In this document: positions 26,379 to 36,538 of the stretch, piece by piece
How positions within the stretch are numbered: the stretch's first letter is position 1
Layout: each line of letters opens with the position of its first letter
Assembly (NCBI GenBank): GCA_016293645.1
Contig: JAEDDW010000003.1
Coordinates: 15,108 to 79,107, forward strand
Source of the DNA: Treponema sp.
GTDB lineage: Bacteria; Spirochaetota; Spirochaetia; Treponematales; Treponemataceae
Direction: 5' to 3'
Length of the DNA stretch: 64,000 nt
Program-made: the position numbers and the translations under genes
Notes under the pieces: generated by a model
Told to the model about the DNA's origin: nothing
Databases searched by the model: none
What the model saw: the letters and a program-made list of their open reading frames with translations, nothing else

Positions 26379-27467
26379 ATGATTTTAAATATTATTGTAG
26401 TTTTACTTACCATAAATATTCTCATTTTTTTGACCGCAACCATCGTACGGCTGAGCCTGTTCCGCAAAAGACGCGGAAAGAGTTCCAGAAACATAAGCAG
26501 GAACGAACGTATGATGGAAAGGGCCATCATGGCTTTGAGCAATGCGATCGAATTAAAGGACAGCTACACCAGCGGCCATTCAAAAAGAGTTGCTACATAC
26601 GCAAAAGAAATCGCACGCAGAATGGGCAAATCTGAAGAAGAGCAGATGGAGATCTATCACGCAGGGCTTCTTCATGACATAGGAAAAATCAGGATTCCTG
26701 ACAAGATCATCAGGAAAAAGGGCAAGCTTTCCGACATGGAATACGAGTGCCTCAAGCTTCATCCAATCATTTCATACACAATGCTGAAGGGCATTTCGGA
26801 AGACGGAAACATTGAAAATGCGGCTAAATACCATCATGAGCATTACGACGGAACAGGATATCCGGAAGGACTTACCGGCAAAACCATCCCTGAATATGCA
26901 AGAATCCTCGCGGTGGCTGACACTTACGATGCGATGACATCAAGCCGTATTTTCAGAAACCTTTTTCCACAGAAATTCGTCCGTTCTGAAATGGAATATC
27001 AGAGCGGAAAACAGTTCGATCCTGAAATCACAAAACTGATGCTGGAAATCATCGATGAGGACAAGGATTTCATTCTCAAACAGAATGAGAACATAAACAA
27101 GAATATCCTTGTTGTCGACGATGACATCATCAGCAGCAAACTTGTAGAATTCATGCTGACAGAGGATGAGACCTTCAACATTATTACGGTGAAGGACGGT
27201 GCCCAATGCAAAAAGGAACTTGCCCAGACCCACTTTGACCTTATCATCCTTGACATATACCTGCCGGATACCGACGGTTTTGAACTTCATGATTTCATTC
27301 AGGAAAAATACCATACGCCTACGATTTTCATGTCATCAGACAAAAATACGGAAACTATTGCCCGTGCGAAAAAATCCGGTATAAAATATTATCTGGTAAA
27401 ACCTTTCCTCAAGCAGGAACTGAACGTTGCACTGAGAGATGTTTTCAGACACAATCTGGAGCCGTAA
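26379..27467 (+). CDS. HD-GYP cyclic-di-GMP phosphodiesterase with a C-terminal receiver domain
   Basis: 362 aa. One N-terminal membrane helix (residues about 2-24), then an HD-GYP domain with HS.RVA (about 66), HDIGK (about 94) and HHEHYDGTGYP (about 150), then a CheY-like receiver beginning ILVVDDD (about 245) with the phospho-Asp in LIILDIYLP and a Lys in YYLVKPF. The output-before-receiver order is unusual. The stop codon abuts the ATG of the hybrid kinase, so kinase and phosphodiesterase are very likely one signalling pathway controlling cyclic-di-GMP. Confidence 0.92.
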   Translation: MILNIIVVLLTINILIFLTATIVRLSLFRKRRGKSSRNISRNERMMERAIMALSNAIELKDSYTSGHSKRVATYAKEIARRMGKSEEEQMEIYHAGLLHDIGKIRIPDKIIRKKGKLSDMEYECLKLHPIISYTMLKGISEDGNIENAAKYHHEHYDGTGYPEGLTGKTIPEYARILAVADTYDAMTSSRIFRNLFPQKFVRSEMEYQSGKQFDPEITKLMLEIIDEDKDFILKQNENINKNILVVDDDIISSKLVEFMLTEDETFNIITVKDGAQCKKELAQTHFDLIILDIYLPDTDGFELHDFIQEKYHTPTIFMSSDKNTETIARAKKSGIKYYLVKPFLKQELNVALRDVFRHNLEP

Positions 27468-29699
27468 ATGAAATTTACACTTGAAGACATAAAGAACAAA
27501 TTCATATCTTCCAATAACCCGACTCAGCTTACGTTGTTCAACATGATCATCCCTGCAGGTATGATGGGCGGAATCATATCTATCCTGTTCTCTCTTTCTG
27601 ATGCTGCATTCACTTTTCAGGTTTTCTGTGCTTTCCTTGGAATGCTTTTCCTGATTCTTCTTTTCTATCTTGCAAACTGGAAACAAAAGGTTCGACTGGC
27701 TTCAATCCTCAGCATCACGCTGATGGGAGACATCGTTTTTCCGATCTTGTTCTTTTCAGGCGGCGGCATATACAGCGGAATGACTTCCTGGTTCTTTCTT
27801 GCCATAATATTCACCTTCCTTGTTCTTGAAGGCGTTTCATTCTTCGTCGTCCTTGTAACTCAGATTGCCGTCATAATCACATGCTACACGGTTGCCTACA
27901 AATACCCGGATCTGGTAAGTCCAATTGTCTCCGAATCAAGCCGCATACTGGACATCGTACAGTCACTTCTTCTTTCTTCTGTCGTAATCGGATGTATCAT
28001 CAAATTCCAGAACTCTATAAACAAACGTGCCATTGAAAGTGTAAGAAAGGCAAACGAAGACCTTAAGGATTCCGAAATCAAGGCGGAAAATGCAAACCAC
28101 GCAAAGTCAGACTTTCTTTCAAACATGTCACATGAAATCCGTACGCCTATCAATGCCATCCTTGGTATGAACGAGATGATACTCCGTGAATGCAAGGATA
28201 AGAAAATCATCGAGTATGCTTCTGCAGTACAGACATCAAGCAATGCGCTTCTTTCCCTCGTAAACGACGTCCTTGATCTTTCAAAAATCGAGTCCGGTAA
28301 AATTGAAATAAAGAATGAGGAATACAAACTTCAGGACCTGATCCTCAACAGCTACGGAATGATTTCTGAACGCCTCGAGAAAAAGGGACTTCGCGGTTCG
28401 ATTTTCTGCAACGAAAACCTTCCGTCGGGACTCATCGGTGACTTCTCGCATCTGCGCCAGATCCTCATCAACTTCCTTACAAACGCCTGCAAATACACGG
28501 AAAAAGGAAACGTGGATTTCTTCATCCTCGGTTCTGTTACCGGTGACAACGCAAAGATAATATTCTCCGTAAAGGATACTGGTATCGGAATCAAGGAAGA
28601 AAACCGTGTCAAAATGTTCAAAAAATTCGAACGCTTTGACCTCCAGCGAAACCGCAACATTGAAGGTACAGGTCTTGGATTGAGCATTTCAAAACAGCTC
28701 TGTGACCTTATGGGTGCAAAGATTGAAGTCAAAAGCGAATACGGCAAGGGATCTGAGTTCATCATTACAGTAAATCAGAAGATTTTCGATCCGACTCCGA
28801 TTGGAGAAGTTTCACCTAAAGACAAGCAGAAAGAAAAGGAAATCCAGGTATACCACCAGAGCTTTGAAGCTCCCGATGTCGATGTACTTGCAGTCGATGA
28901 CGTAGAGCTCAATCTCATCGTCTTTGAAAACCTTCTCAAAGAAACAAAAATGAAAATCGATCTGGTTGAAAGCGGAGCTGCTGCAATCGAACGCGCATCG
29001 GAAAAGCACTATGATATCATCTTCATGGACTACATGATGCCTGAAATGGACGGTATCCAGACACTGGAAAAGCTCAGAAGCATGGATACACCAAACAACA
29101 AGACACCGGTCATTGTACTTACGGCAGACGCACTTGTCGGTGTCCGCGAAAAATACATACGCGCAGGATTCAAGGACTACATTTCAAAACCTATTGATGG
29201 TGCCAACCTTGAAAAAATGCTCGTACGTTATCTGCCGCAGCAGAAAGTTTTCCTCAAGACAGGAAAAGAAGACATTCCGTGCGGAGAAAAAATTTCAAGA
29301 CTCAAGAACATGCTTCCTGAGTTTGACTATGAAACAGCCCTCAGCTACTGCGATGAAAGTGAAGATTTCTGCATAGAAATCATCAGCGAATACAGCACAA
29401 ACAACCACAAGGAAGACCTGAAAAATTATTTCGACGAATGTGAGTGGGAAAATTACAGACAGAGACTGCACTCATTGAAGAGCACATCACGCACTGTTGG
29501 ACTCCAGTCTCTTGCTGAAGAATTTAAGATTCAGGAAGCCGCTGTAAAAAAATGCGAACTTGACTTTGCAAGAAAAAACCACAAGCATCTCATGGATCAC
29601 TATTCTCACTGCATAATGAAAATGCAGGAAGCAGGTTTCATATTGGAAGATGATGACGAGGAAATCGAAGACATTGTTGATTCAGAACTTGTAATTTAA
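27468..29699 (+). CDS. Hybrid sensor histidine kinase with receiver and HPt domains
   Basis: 743 aa. Six or so N-terminal membrane helices (residues about 20-185), a short coiled coil, HisKA with SHEIRTP (about 223), HATPase_c with NFLTNACKYTEKG, DTGIGI and GTGLGLSISK, a receiver with FMDYMMPEMDG (about 525) and a C-terminal HPt with HSLKSTSR (about 665). Phosphate could pass His-Asp-His and then to the receiver on the adjacent HD-GYP protein. There is no separate ligand-binding domain, so the sensor is likely the membrane block. Confidence 0.93.
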   Translation: MKFTLEDIKNKFISSNNPTQLTLFNMIIPAGMMGGIISILFSLSDAAFTFQVFCAFLGMLFLILLFYLANWKQKVRLASILSITLMGDIVFPILFFSGGGIYSGMTSWFFLAIIFTFLVLEGVSFFVVLVTQIAVIITCYTVAYKYPDLVSPIVSESSRILDIVQSLLLSSVVIGCIIKFQNSINKRAIESVRKANEDLKDSEIKAENANHAKSDFLSNMSHEIRTPINAILGMNEMILRECKDKKIIEYASAVQTSSNALLSLVNDVLDLSKIESGKIEIKNEEYKLQDLILNSYGMISERLEKKGLRGSIFCNENLPSGLIGDFSHLRQILINFLTNACKYTEKGNVDFFILGSVTGDNAKIIFSVKDTGIGIKEENRVKMFKKFERFDLQRNRNIEGTGLGLSISKQLCDLMGAKIEVKSEYGKGSEFIITVNQKIFDPTPIGEVSPKDKQKEKEIQVYHQSFEAPDVDVLAVDDVELNLIVFENLLKETKMKIDLVESGAAAIERASEKHYDIIFMDYMMPEMDGIQTLEKLRSMDTPNNKTPVIVLTADALVGVREKYIRAGFKDYISKPIDGANLEKMLVRYLPQQKVFLKTGKEDIPCGEKISRLKNMLPEFDYETALSYCDESEDFCIEIISEYSTNNHKEDLKNYFDECEWENYRQRLHSLKSTSRTVGLQSLAEEFKIQEAAVKKCELDFARKNHKHLMDHYSHCIMKMQEAGFILEDDDEEIEDIVDSELVI

Positions 29700-29792
29700 C
29701 CCTGATTTGATTAAGTTTATTGCAAGTCTTTTTGACAGCGATTTTTCATACGTGGTCGCTTTCATAATTTCATCGGTACCAGGTATTTCAGC

Positions 29793-31298
29793 ATGAACAT
29801 TCTTGAAAAATTTAAGGAAACACTACTTTCTGTCATACCGATCATGGCAATCGTCATGATCCTTTCTTTCACTGTCGCACCTTTCACTGCGGATCTTACA
29901 TTCCGTTTTCTGTTTGGTGGTCTTCTTGTTGTTCTGGGACTTACACTTTTTCTTCTTGGAGTCGACATCGGAATCATTCCTATTGGAGAAAGAAGCGGAG
30001 CTGCCCTTACATCAAGACGAAACCTTGCGCTTCTCCTTTCGGTTTCCTTTGCAACCGGATTAATGGTCACAATCGCAGAACCGGATGTCCAGGTTCTGGC
30101 AACGCAGATTCAGGGTGTTTCCCCCGACGTGAACAAATGGCCCCTTGTCATAATGATTGCCCTTGGCGTCGGATCCTTTGTCACCATCGGATTGTGCCGT
30201 ACAGTGCTTTCCCTCAAACTCCGCAGAGTCCTCATCATTTCATACATAGCTCTTTTTGCCCTTGCATTTGCCTGCCCGGAACTTCTTCAGGGAGCTGCCT
30301 TTGATGCCGGCGGAGCAACGACAGGTCCAATGACAGTTCCTTTCATCATGGCTCTGGGTATGGGTGTTGCAAGCGTTAGAAAAAATACGGATACAGCCGG
30401 AACTGACGACAGCGCCTTTGGTCTTACTGGAATCGCAAGTATAGGTCCTGTTGCCGCAGTGTGCATCTACGGAATCATTCTCCGGGCAAAAGGGCTTGGC
30501 TCAGAAACAGAAAGTTCCGTATTGATCGAGGAAGCCTCCCATGCCTATCAGCAGGGGATTTCAGTATTCGTATCACTGCTGCCAAAAATACTTGGAGATG
30601 TATTCAAATCATTGCTGCCACTTCTTGTGATGTTCATTCTGTTTCAGATTTTTCTTTTGAAAATGCCGCCAGTACAGGTAAGAAAAATGATCAACGGAAC
30701 AATCTACTGCTTCATAGGTCTTGTTCTGTTCCTCATGGGGGCTGAAGGCGGTTTCATGCCGGCGGGAGAGACACTGGGGCAGACATTGGGCCACCTTGCC
30801 GCAATGAAAGGCAGTTTCTGGACTGTCCTTGTTGTCGCAGTAGCCTTTGTTTTTGGAGCCATCATAGTCTGCGCGGAGCCTGCCGTATGGGTTCTGACAC
30901 AGCAGGTAGAAGAGGCAAGCGGCGGAACCATAAAAAGAAAGATCATGCTTTTTTCACTTTCCCTTGGCGTTGCATTTTCCATCGCGCTGAGCATCATGAA
31001 GATAATCTATGGTTTCAGCATCTGGTACATCCTCATCCCGGGATACGCCATCGCACTTCTGCTCACTTTTTTCTGTCCGCCGCTTTTCACCGGAATAGCC
31101 TTTGATTCAGGCGGTGTTGCATCAGGCCCAATGACAAGCACATTCATACTGTCCTTCACTCTTGGCTGTTCAGCATGCACAATGGATAGCGGAACCGGTG
31201 CCTTTGGAGTAATTGCCCTTGTCGCAATGACTCCGCCAATCGCAATTCAAATTCTTGGAATCATATTCAGACTTAAGACAAAGGAGCGTGATTCATGA
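29793..31298 (+). CDS. DUF1538-family membrane protein
   Basis: 501 aa polytopic inner-membrane protein made of two similar halves of about 240 residues: LLGVDIGIIPIGE...FDAGGATTGPMTVPFI and LMGAEGGFMPAGE...FDSGGVASGPMTSTFI are aligned repeats, giving about 12 helices. This duplicated DUF1538 family is often encoded next to a PII-like regulator, as here, and is suspected to be a PII-controlled transporter; the substrate is unknown. Its TGA overlaps the next ATG (ATGA). No convincing promoter was found in the 93-bp upstream gap. Confidence 0.88.
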   Translation: MNILEKFKETLLSVIPIMAIVMILSFTVAPFTADLTFRFLFGGLLVVLGLTLFLLGVDIGIIPIGERSGAALTSRRNLALLLSVSFATGLMVTIAEPDVQVLATQIQGVSPDVNKWPLVIMIALGVGSFVTIGLCRTVLSLKLRRVLIISYIALFALAFACPELLQGAAFDAGGATTGPMTVPFIMALGMGVASVRKNTDTAGTDDSAFGLTGIASIGPVAAVCIYGIILRAKGLGSETESSVLIEEASHAYQQGISVFVSLLPKILGDVFKSLLPLLVMFILFQIFLLKMPPVQVRKMINGTIYCFIGLVLFLMGAEGGFMPAGETLGQTLGHLAAMKGSFWTVLVVAVAFVFGAIIVCAEPAVWVLTQQVEEASGGTIKRKIMLFSLSLGVAFSIALSIMKIIYGFSIWYILIPGYAIALLLTFFCPPLFTGIAFDSGGVASGPMTSTFILSFTLGCSACTMDSGTGAFGVIALVAMTPPIAIQILGIIFRLKTKERDS

Positions 31299-31939
31299 AC
31301 TGCTACAAATTGATTACGGCAATAGTCCCCCACAACAGATGCGATTCTGTTTCCGACGCCGCCTTGAAGGCAGGTGCATGGGGAGGTACGGTCATTTCCG
31401 GTCGTGGAATCAGCGCAAACAGATTCCTTGATTATCTTGGAATCGGTGAAACTGCAGTTGACGCGGTGATGATCCTTACTGAATCGGAAAAATGCAGCGG
31501 CATTTTAAATGCCATAGTGGAAGCAGCATCCGGTGAGAAGAAAAACTTCGGTGTTGTCTATTCAACAAACGCAGGCCATCTTTTGAAGGCCGGAAATCTT
31601 ATGGGAGAAAAACCGGTTATGAACGGAAATAAAAAACAACAGCTTATTACGGTCATTCTGAACAGAGGATATGCTGACGACGCAATGGAAGCAGCAAGAA
31701 AAGCCGGAGCCGGTGGTGGCACAGTCCTCAATGCAAGAGGAACAGCCAGGGAAGACGACGAGAAATTCTTTGGAGTCCACATTGTTCCTGAAAAGGAAAT
31801 GCTCAACATTGTTGTTCCGGAAGAAAAAAAAGATGCTGTGCTTGAAGCAATCAGAAATCTTCCATGTCTTTCACAGCCAGGCAGCGGAATCTGTTTCTGC
31901 AGTGAAATAGAAGACTTCCATGTACTCGGAAAAAAATAA
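31295..31939 (+). CDS. PII-like nitrogen-regulator protein (tandem)
   Basis: 214 aa with two ferredoxin-like PII-type halves: YKLITAIVPHNRCDSV...GAWGGTVISGRG and QLITVILNRGYADDA...GAGGGTVLNARG. Each ends in an EK(K)..V/I segment like the PII C-terminal strand. The canonical uridylylated T-loop tyrosine is not obvious. Being coupled to the DUF1538 gene by an ATGA overlap, it probably gates that membrane protein in response to nucleotides or metabolites. Confidence 0.82.
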   Translation: MNCYKLITAIVPHNRCDSVSDAALKAGAWGGTVISGRGISANRFLDYLGIGETAVDAVMILTESEKCSGILNAIVEAASGEKKNFGVVYSTNAGHLLKAGNLMGEKPVMNGNKKQQLITVILNRGYADDAMEAARKAGAGGGTVLNARGTAREDDEKFFGVHIVPEKEMLNIVVPEEKKDAVLEAIRNLPCLSQPGSGICFCSEIEDFHVLGKK

Positions 31940-32818
31940 TTGAACGACATTTTTTCCACAGAACGATTTCTGGATTTTACTGAACCGTCACTTGCCGCAA
32001 AACTTTCAGGCAAGATTTCTCTTGTCCGTGAAATCGACAGCACGAACACTTTCCTCATGAACGAATCGTCAAAGTTTTTCCCATTGCTTGACCATGAGGG
32101 AAACCTTACTCCCAGTGGTGCGAAATTCAACCTCAGCATCAAGGGCGCGGAAAAACAGACCAGCGGAAGGGGTCGTCTTGGTCGTGCCTTCATCTCTCCA
32201 ATTTCAAGCGGAATCTATTTCAGCTTTGCCTTAGTTCAGCAAGGCGGAATCACTGATCCTGCCATTGTCACAGTTTCCTCCTGCATAGGTGTCTGCCGCG
32301 CCATCGAAAAGACCTACGGAATTCCGTGCAGCATCAAATGGGTAAATGACATCTACTGCGGCTCAAAAAAAGTCTGCGGCATTCTGACGGAAGGTATCGT
32401 CAACCATGACGAAGGACGCATAGACGGCTGCATCTGCGGCATCGGAATAAATCTTAAGAGCAGCGACGATTTTGGAAAGGAACTTATGGAGAAGGCCGGT
32501 GGAATTCTTGACGGAGTTCCGGCTGAAGAAAAAACTGCTGGACGTGCGCAATTTCTTGCCTGTTGCATAGATGAGATCTATAGGATCCTTCTTAAAAAGC
32601 AAAATGTCATTGAAGAATATAAAAGGCGCTCAATGCTTGAAGACATGGAGATAAAAGTTACTCCGGTCATTGGAGACGACAGAAGTTCATACAGCGCAAA
32701 GGTCTGCGGAATCACCGATGATTTTGGTCTCAAGGTCATTGATTCAGCCGGAAATGAAAAAATTCTTCACAGCGGTGAAGTCAGTCTTCACGGTACAAAA
32801 ATTCCAACGCGGAAATAG
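31940..32818 (+). CDS. birA: Biotin--protein ligase
   Basis: 292 aa. REIDSTNTFL (about residue 30), the GRGRLGRAFISP biotinyl-AMP loop (about 74), KWVNDIYC and GILTEGI, and GIGINL identify the catalytic domain; a C-terminal SH3-like domain follows. There is no N-terminal DNA-binding domain, so it is a monofunctional ligase. The start is a TTG directly after the PII stop codon; no better start lies before the catalytic domain. Confidence 0.9.
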   Translation: MNDIFSTERFLDFTEPSLAAKLSGKISLVREIDSTNTFLMNESSKFFPLLDHEGNLTPSGAKFNLSIKGAEKQTSGRGRLGRAFISPISSGIYFSFALVQQGGITDPAIVTVSSCIGVCRAIEKTYGIPCSIKWVNDIYCGSKKVCGILTEGIVNHDEGRIDGCICGIGINLKSSDDFGKELMEKAGGILDGVPAEEKTAGRAQFLACCIDEIYRILLKKQNVIEEYKRRSMLEDMEIKVTPVIGDDRSSYSAKVCGITDDFGLKVIDSAGNEKILHSGEVSLHGTKIPTRK

Positions 32819-32821
32819 AAA

Positions 32822-34498
32822 ATGAAAATTCTCGCAGCTGCCATCAACGCAAGATTCAACCACACAAACATAGCTGTCCGCTCCATCGTAAGGTACGTGC
32901 AGGAAAGACTTGATTGCCACTGTGACTGCGGAATTGAATTCGCGGAATGGACCATCAACATGAGCAAGGACCAGATCCTGCGTGGGATGACTGTCGCAGA
33001 ACCGGACATGGTTCTTTTTTCCACCTACATCTGGAATTCTGAAATGGTCCAGAAAATAATTCCTGATATAAAAAAAATATTACCCCACGTCATCATCGGA
33101 GCAGGTGGGCCTGAAGCCGGTTTTTGTCCTGAATTCTGGCTCAGAAAATTTTCCCAGATTGATTTCATAATGGCAGGCGAAGGCGAGGAAACAGTTCTCC
33201 AGATTGCCCTCGGAAACAGACTTGAGGATGTTGCCGGACTCTACCTAAGAAAAAAAGACGGCAATATTTTTTTCACCGGAACAAGAGAACTGATCTGCGA
33301 CCTTGACCAGCTGCCTTTTCCCTATGACAGCTTTGAGGATCCGGAACACAGAATATACTATTACGAATCAAGCCGAGGATGTCCTTTCAGCTGCTCATAC
33401 TGCATGAGTTCCATGGACAGACATGTGAGATTCAGAAGCGTGGAGCGCACATGCCACGACATCCAGAAATTTCTTGATGCCAATGTGAGCCTTGTGAAAT
33501 TCGTCGACCGCACCTACAACCTGAATGAGGAACGCTATCTGGCCATCTGGCAGTACATATTGGACAACCACAACGGAAAGACCATGTTCCACTTTGAGAT
33601 CGAGGCGGAATTCCTGAGTGAAAAAGCCCTATGCTTCATCGAAAAAATTCCATCCGGAATCATGCAGTTTGAGATAGGAGTCCAGTCATGCAATGAAAAA
33701 ACTCTTGAGGCCGTTGGACGATCAAAGGAAACTGCAAGGCTGTTTGAAAACATAAAACGCATTCCAGAAACAATACATAGACATCTTGATCTGATAGCAG
33801 GACTTCCATATGAAGACCTTGGATCTTTCGGAGAATCCTTCGATCGCGTCATGAAACTAAAACCCGATGCGCTTCAGCTTGGTTTCCTGAAAGTACTTCA
33901 CGGTACCACAATGAAAGACTATGCGGAAAAGAACGGATGGCAATGGATGGAAGGTGCACCCTACGAAGTTCTGTCCACACCATATCTTTCCTTTGTGCAT
34001 ATTCTTTTCCTGAAGGATGTGGAAATCCTGCTGGATGCTTTTTACAACAAGGGAATTTTCAGAAGAACGATGGATTATGTCATACGCAGGACAGGCTGCA
34101 GGAATTTCTTTTTTGATGCCGCAGAAAAAGCAAGGGCCGACGGAACCCTTGATGCGGATAGAAAGACAGCCTACTGGTTTGACTGGCTGGCACGATATCT
34201 TGAAAAAGATTCCATCGCGCTGGAGCTTTTGAAATTCGATTTTCTTTCCATGGCAAAAACAAGCCGCTTTCCAGCATGGATGAAACACAACTATGACAAG
34301 AGCAGACATCTTGATGCAATGAATAAAAACGAATGCCGGTTTGACAGCAGAATCGAATTCGCATTCTCTGAATACGATGAATTCACCGTCAACCCGGCAT
34401 CGGCAGAACCCGAAAAAACAAGGGGCACATTCAGAATGCTCTTTGTCTACGAGCGTCATAATTCTTCAATAACAAACTGTCAGATCATTCTACAGTGA
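32822..34498 (+). CDS. B12-binding-domain radical SAM protein (DUF4080-type)
   Basis: 558 aa. An N-terminal cobalamin-binding-like domain (residues about 1-150), then a radical SAM barrel with the cluster motif CPFSCSYC (C-x3-C-x2-C, about residue 191), a GVQS segment and a C-terminal helical DUF4080-like region. Substrate unknown. The start is 3 bp after birA. Its 3' end overlaps the convergent PASTA gene by 14 bp. Confidence 0.87.
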   Translation: MKILAAAINARFNHTNIAVRSIVRYVQERLDCHCDCGIEFAEWTINMSKDQILRGMTVAEPDMVLFSTYIWNSEMVQKIIPDIKKILPHVIIGAGGPEAGFCPEFWLRKFSQIDFIMAGEGEETVLQIALGNRLEDVAGLYLRKKDGNIFFTGTRELICDLDQLPFPYDSFEDPEHRIYYYESSRGCPFSCSYCMSSMDRHVRFRSVERTCHDIQKFLDANVSLVKFVDRTYNLNEERYLAIWQYILDNHNGKTMFHFEIEAEFLSEKALCFIEKIPSGIMQFEIGVQSCNEKTLEAVGRSKETARLFENIKRIPETIHRHLDLIAGLPYEDLGSFGESFDRVMKLKPDALQLGFLKVLHGTTMKDYAEKNGWQWMEGAPYEVLSTPYLSFVHILFLKDVEILLDAFYNKGIFRRTMDYVIRRTGCRNFFFDAAEKARADGTLDADRKTAYWFDWLARYLEKDSIALELLKFDFLSMAKTSRFPAWMKHNYDKSRHLDAMNKNECRFDSRIEFAFSEYDEFTVNPASAEPEKTRGTFRMLFVYERHNSSITNCQIILQ

Positions 34499-35513
34499 CC
34501 TTTGCTGTCTCATCTCCAAGAACGGAAAGCATCAGGACAGTACCCTTCCTCACATTGTATGGAGCAGTGAAACTTTTTCCCGGATGGTTGGCGGAAAGAA
34601 GCACCGTGACTTTTCCATCAGGATCTTTTGCGGAGAAGACAACAGGAACAGGGTAAGGATATTCAATCAGGTCACATGCAAAGACACCCTGCACATTTTC
34701 AGATTTCTCGTCACGTGGTTTTACCTCAAGGACAGCCTTGATCCTTTCATAGGCTTCAACAGTATCCTTTGTCTTTTCAACAGCAACAACCTTTCCTTCC
34801 GCAGAAGCATTTTCATTTTCCTGAACCTCAAGATCGACAACAATCTTATGTTCCGCAACGGCAGTAAGCAGTTCCTTTATGCTGAGCCCTTCAAGTATTG
34901 GCATGTCGATCTTCTCGACCTCAGTCCCAGAACTTACGATGAACTGAAGCTTTACCTTCTCGGCAATGGAAGTTCCGGCGGAAGGATGCTGGGCGATGAT
35001 TGTACCTGGGACGCTTTCATCCTTTACATATACAACAGGAGCAACTTCCACAAGAGCATCGGAACCGCTGAAAAGAAGTTCAAGATCATTGCGTATCTCA
35101 TCGGCATTTTTTCCGACATAGTCCTCGATGAAATCAATTGCGACACCACGACTCACGGTCAAGGTAACGCGGCGATAGGCCTTTACGATCGCACCAGCCT
35201 TTGGATTCTGCTCAAGGATCGTTCCCTTGTCTCCAGGAGAGTCAGAATACTTCAGCTGGATTTTTGGATAAAGTTCCTTTGCCTGCATCTTGAGAAGGGC
35301 ATCAGTAAGGCTTTCTCCAACAACATCAGGTACAAGAACTTTTTCCGCCCCCTGAACAGACGCAAAGAAAACAGCAAGACATGCCGAAAGCGCAATCACC
35401 AGTGAAAGGATTACGGTGATGACAGATGTTTTCCCGTATTTCACAAAATTTTCAAGGAACTCTTTGGTTCCATCTTTTACACTGCTTATAATTTCGTTCA
35501 CTTTCATTTTCAT
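34485..35513 (-). CDS. Membrane-anchored PASTA-domain protein
   Basis: 342 aa with a cytoplasmic N-terminus of about 30 residues, one membrane helix (about 31-54) and three or four PASTA domains (VPDVVGESLTDALLKM, DFIEDYVGKNADEI and IDMPILEGLSIKELL mark three domain starts). PASTA domains bind muropeptides or penicillin-type ligands; here no kinase or penicillin-binding domain is attached, so it may be a cell-wall sensor or adaptor. The start may be ATG 35513 or, with better spacing from AGGA, ATG 35507. It follows fmt by 5 bp. Confidence 0.88.
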   Translation of the reverse strand: MKMKVNEIISSVKDGTKEFLENFVKYGKTSVITVILSLVIALSACLAVFFASVQGAEKVLVPDVVGESLTDALLKMQAKELYPKIQLKYSDSPGDKGTILEQNPKAGAIVKAYRRVTLTVSRGVAIDFIEDYVGKNADEIRNDLELLFSGSDALVEVAPVVYVKDESVPGTIIAQHPSAGTSIAEKVKLQFIVSSGTEVEKIDMPILEGLSIKELLTAVAEHKIVVDLEVQENENASAEGKVVAVEKTKDTVEAYERIKAVLEVKPRDEKSENVQGVFACDLIEYPYPVPVVFSAKDPDGKVTVLLSANHPGKSFTAPYNVRKGTVLMLSVLGDETAKVTVE

Positions 35514-35518
35514 GCATC

Positions 35519-36532
35519 CTATTCAAGAACCGTGCCGATGAAATTTCTCGCACCATTCATAAATGATTTGTAGTCCATGGCTTTCTTTGACTGCCACTGA
35601 AGTTCCGTCGCAATAAGAACACCGTCTCCGGTCTGAATCAGAATTCCACGCGGCTTGCTGTATGCAAGGACAGTTCCCGGAACAGCCGAAGTATTTTTTG
35701 GAATGCTTGGATCCTGGGTCGCAACTTTTGAGGCTGCCCTTCCTTTCAGGATTCTAAGCTGAACTCCACCAGATGTCGTAAAACATCCAGGCCATGGAGT
35801 ATACGCCCTTATCATGGCATCTATTTTTTCAGCAGGAAGCTTCCAATCGATCTTTCCGTCTTCCTTCTTTATCTTTGTGCAGTATGAAGGTTCTCCTACC
35901 TGAGGGGTTGAAGGCGGAAGAACTCCGGTGCGGGAAATCTGCCTCAAATACTGGGTAAACATGGCAGTACCATAGACAGAACACTGCCGCAGAAGATATT
36001 CAGCATTTTCATTGCCGGTCAGACGATATCTGTGGCAGGTGATGATGTCACCCTCATCCATTCCAAGAGCCATTGTCTGGATCGAACATCCGGTCTCCTC
36101 ATCCATGTTGAGGATGCACTCGTTGATGGGAGTTGCTCCTCTGTACTTTGGAAGGATTGACGGATGGATGTTGATTCCGCCGTATTTAAAGAGCGAGAAG
36201 AATTTTGGACCAAGAATATGTCCGTAAGCAAAACAGATGAAGATGTCCGGCTTAAGGGATGCAAGGATCTCACGCTCCGGCGCACAAACATGTTCCGGAC
36301 AGAGAATCTTTATGTCGGTTCCGCGGGCCTCGTTCCAGGTGCGGGCATACTGTTCTACTTCCGTCGGAACCAGTTCCGAATGACGGCCTCTTGTTGTGGG
36401 AGGATTCGTGAGGACACCAACTATTTCATACTGCTCATCAGGAGTTGCCTTTGACATCTCGCTGTCCCGCAAAAGAAGTTCAAGGATTGTCGCGGCAACC
36501 TGAGGGCTTCCACCGTATACTACTCTAAGCAT
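35519..36532 (-). CDS. fmt: Methionyl-tRNA formyltransferase
   Basis: 337 aa. The N-terminal Rossmann domain carries the formyl-THF site INIHPSILPKYRGATPI (about residue 120) and the C-terminal OB-like tRNA-binding domain starts around WKLPAEKIDAMIRAYTPWPG. It formylates Met-tRNA for initiation. It sits 6 bp after def, the usual def-fmt pair. Confidence 0.95.
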   Translation of the reverse strand: MLRVVYGGSPQVAATILELLLRDSEMSKATPDEQYEIVGVLTNPPTTRGRHSELVPTEVEQYARTWNEARGTDIKILCPEHVCAPEREILASLKPDIFICFAYGHILGPKFFSLFKYGGINIHPSILPKYRGATPINECILNMDEETGCSIQTMALGMDEGDIITCHRYRLTGNENAEYLLRQCSVYGTAMFTQYLRQISRTGVLPPSTPQVGEPSYCTKIKKEDGKIDWKLPAEKIDAMIRAYTPWPGCFTTSGGVQLRILKGRAASKVATQDPSIPKNTSAVPGTVLAYSKPRGILIQTGDGVLIATELQWQSKKAMDYKSFMNGARNFIGTVLE

Positions 36533-36538
36533 TTTTAC

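Noticed and set aside
34584..35405. 273-codon plus-strand open frame
   Set aside because: It is the antisense shadow of the PASTA gene, whose repeats and membrane helix are clear; the plus-strand product has no ribosome binding site or family features.
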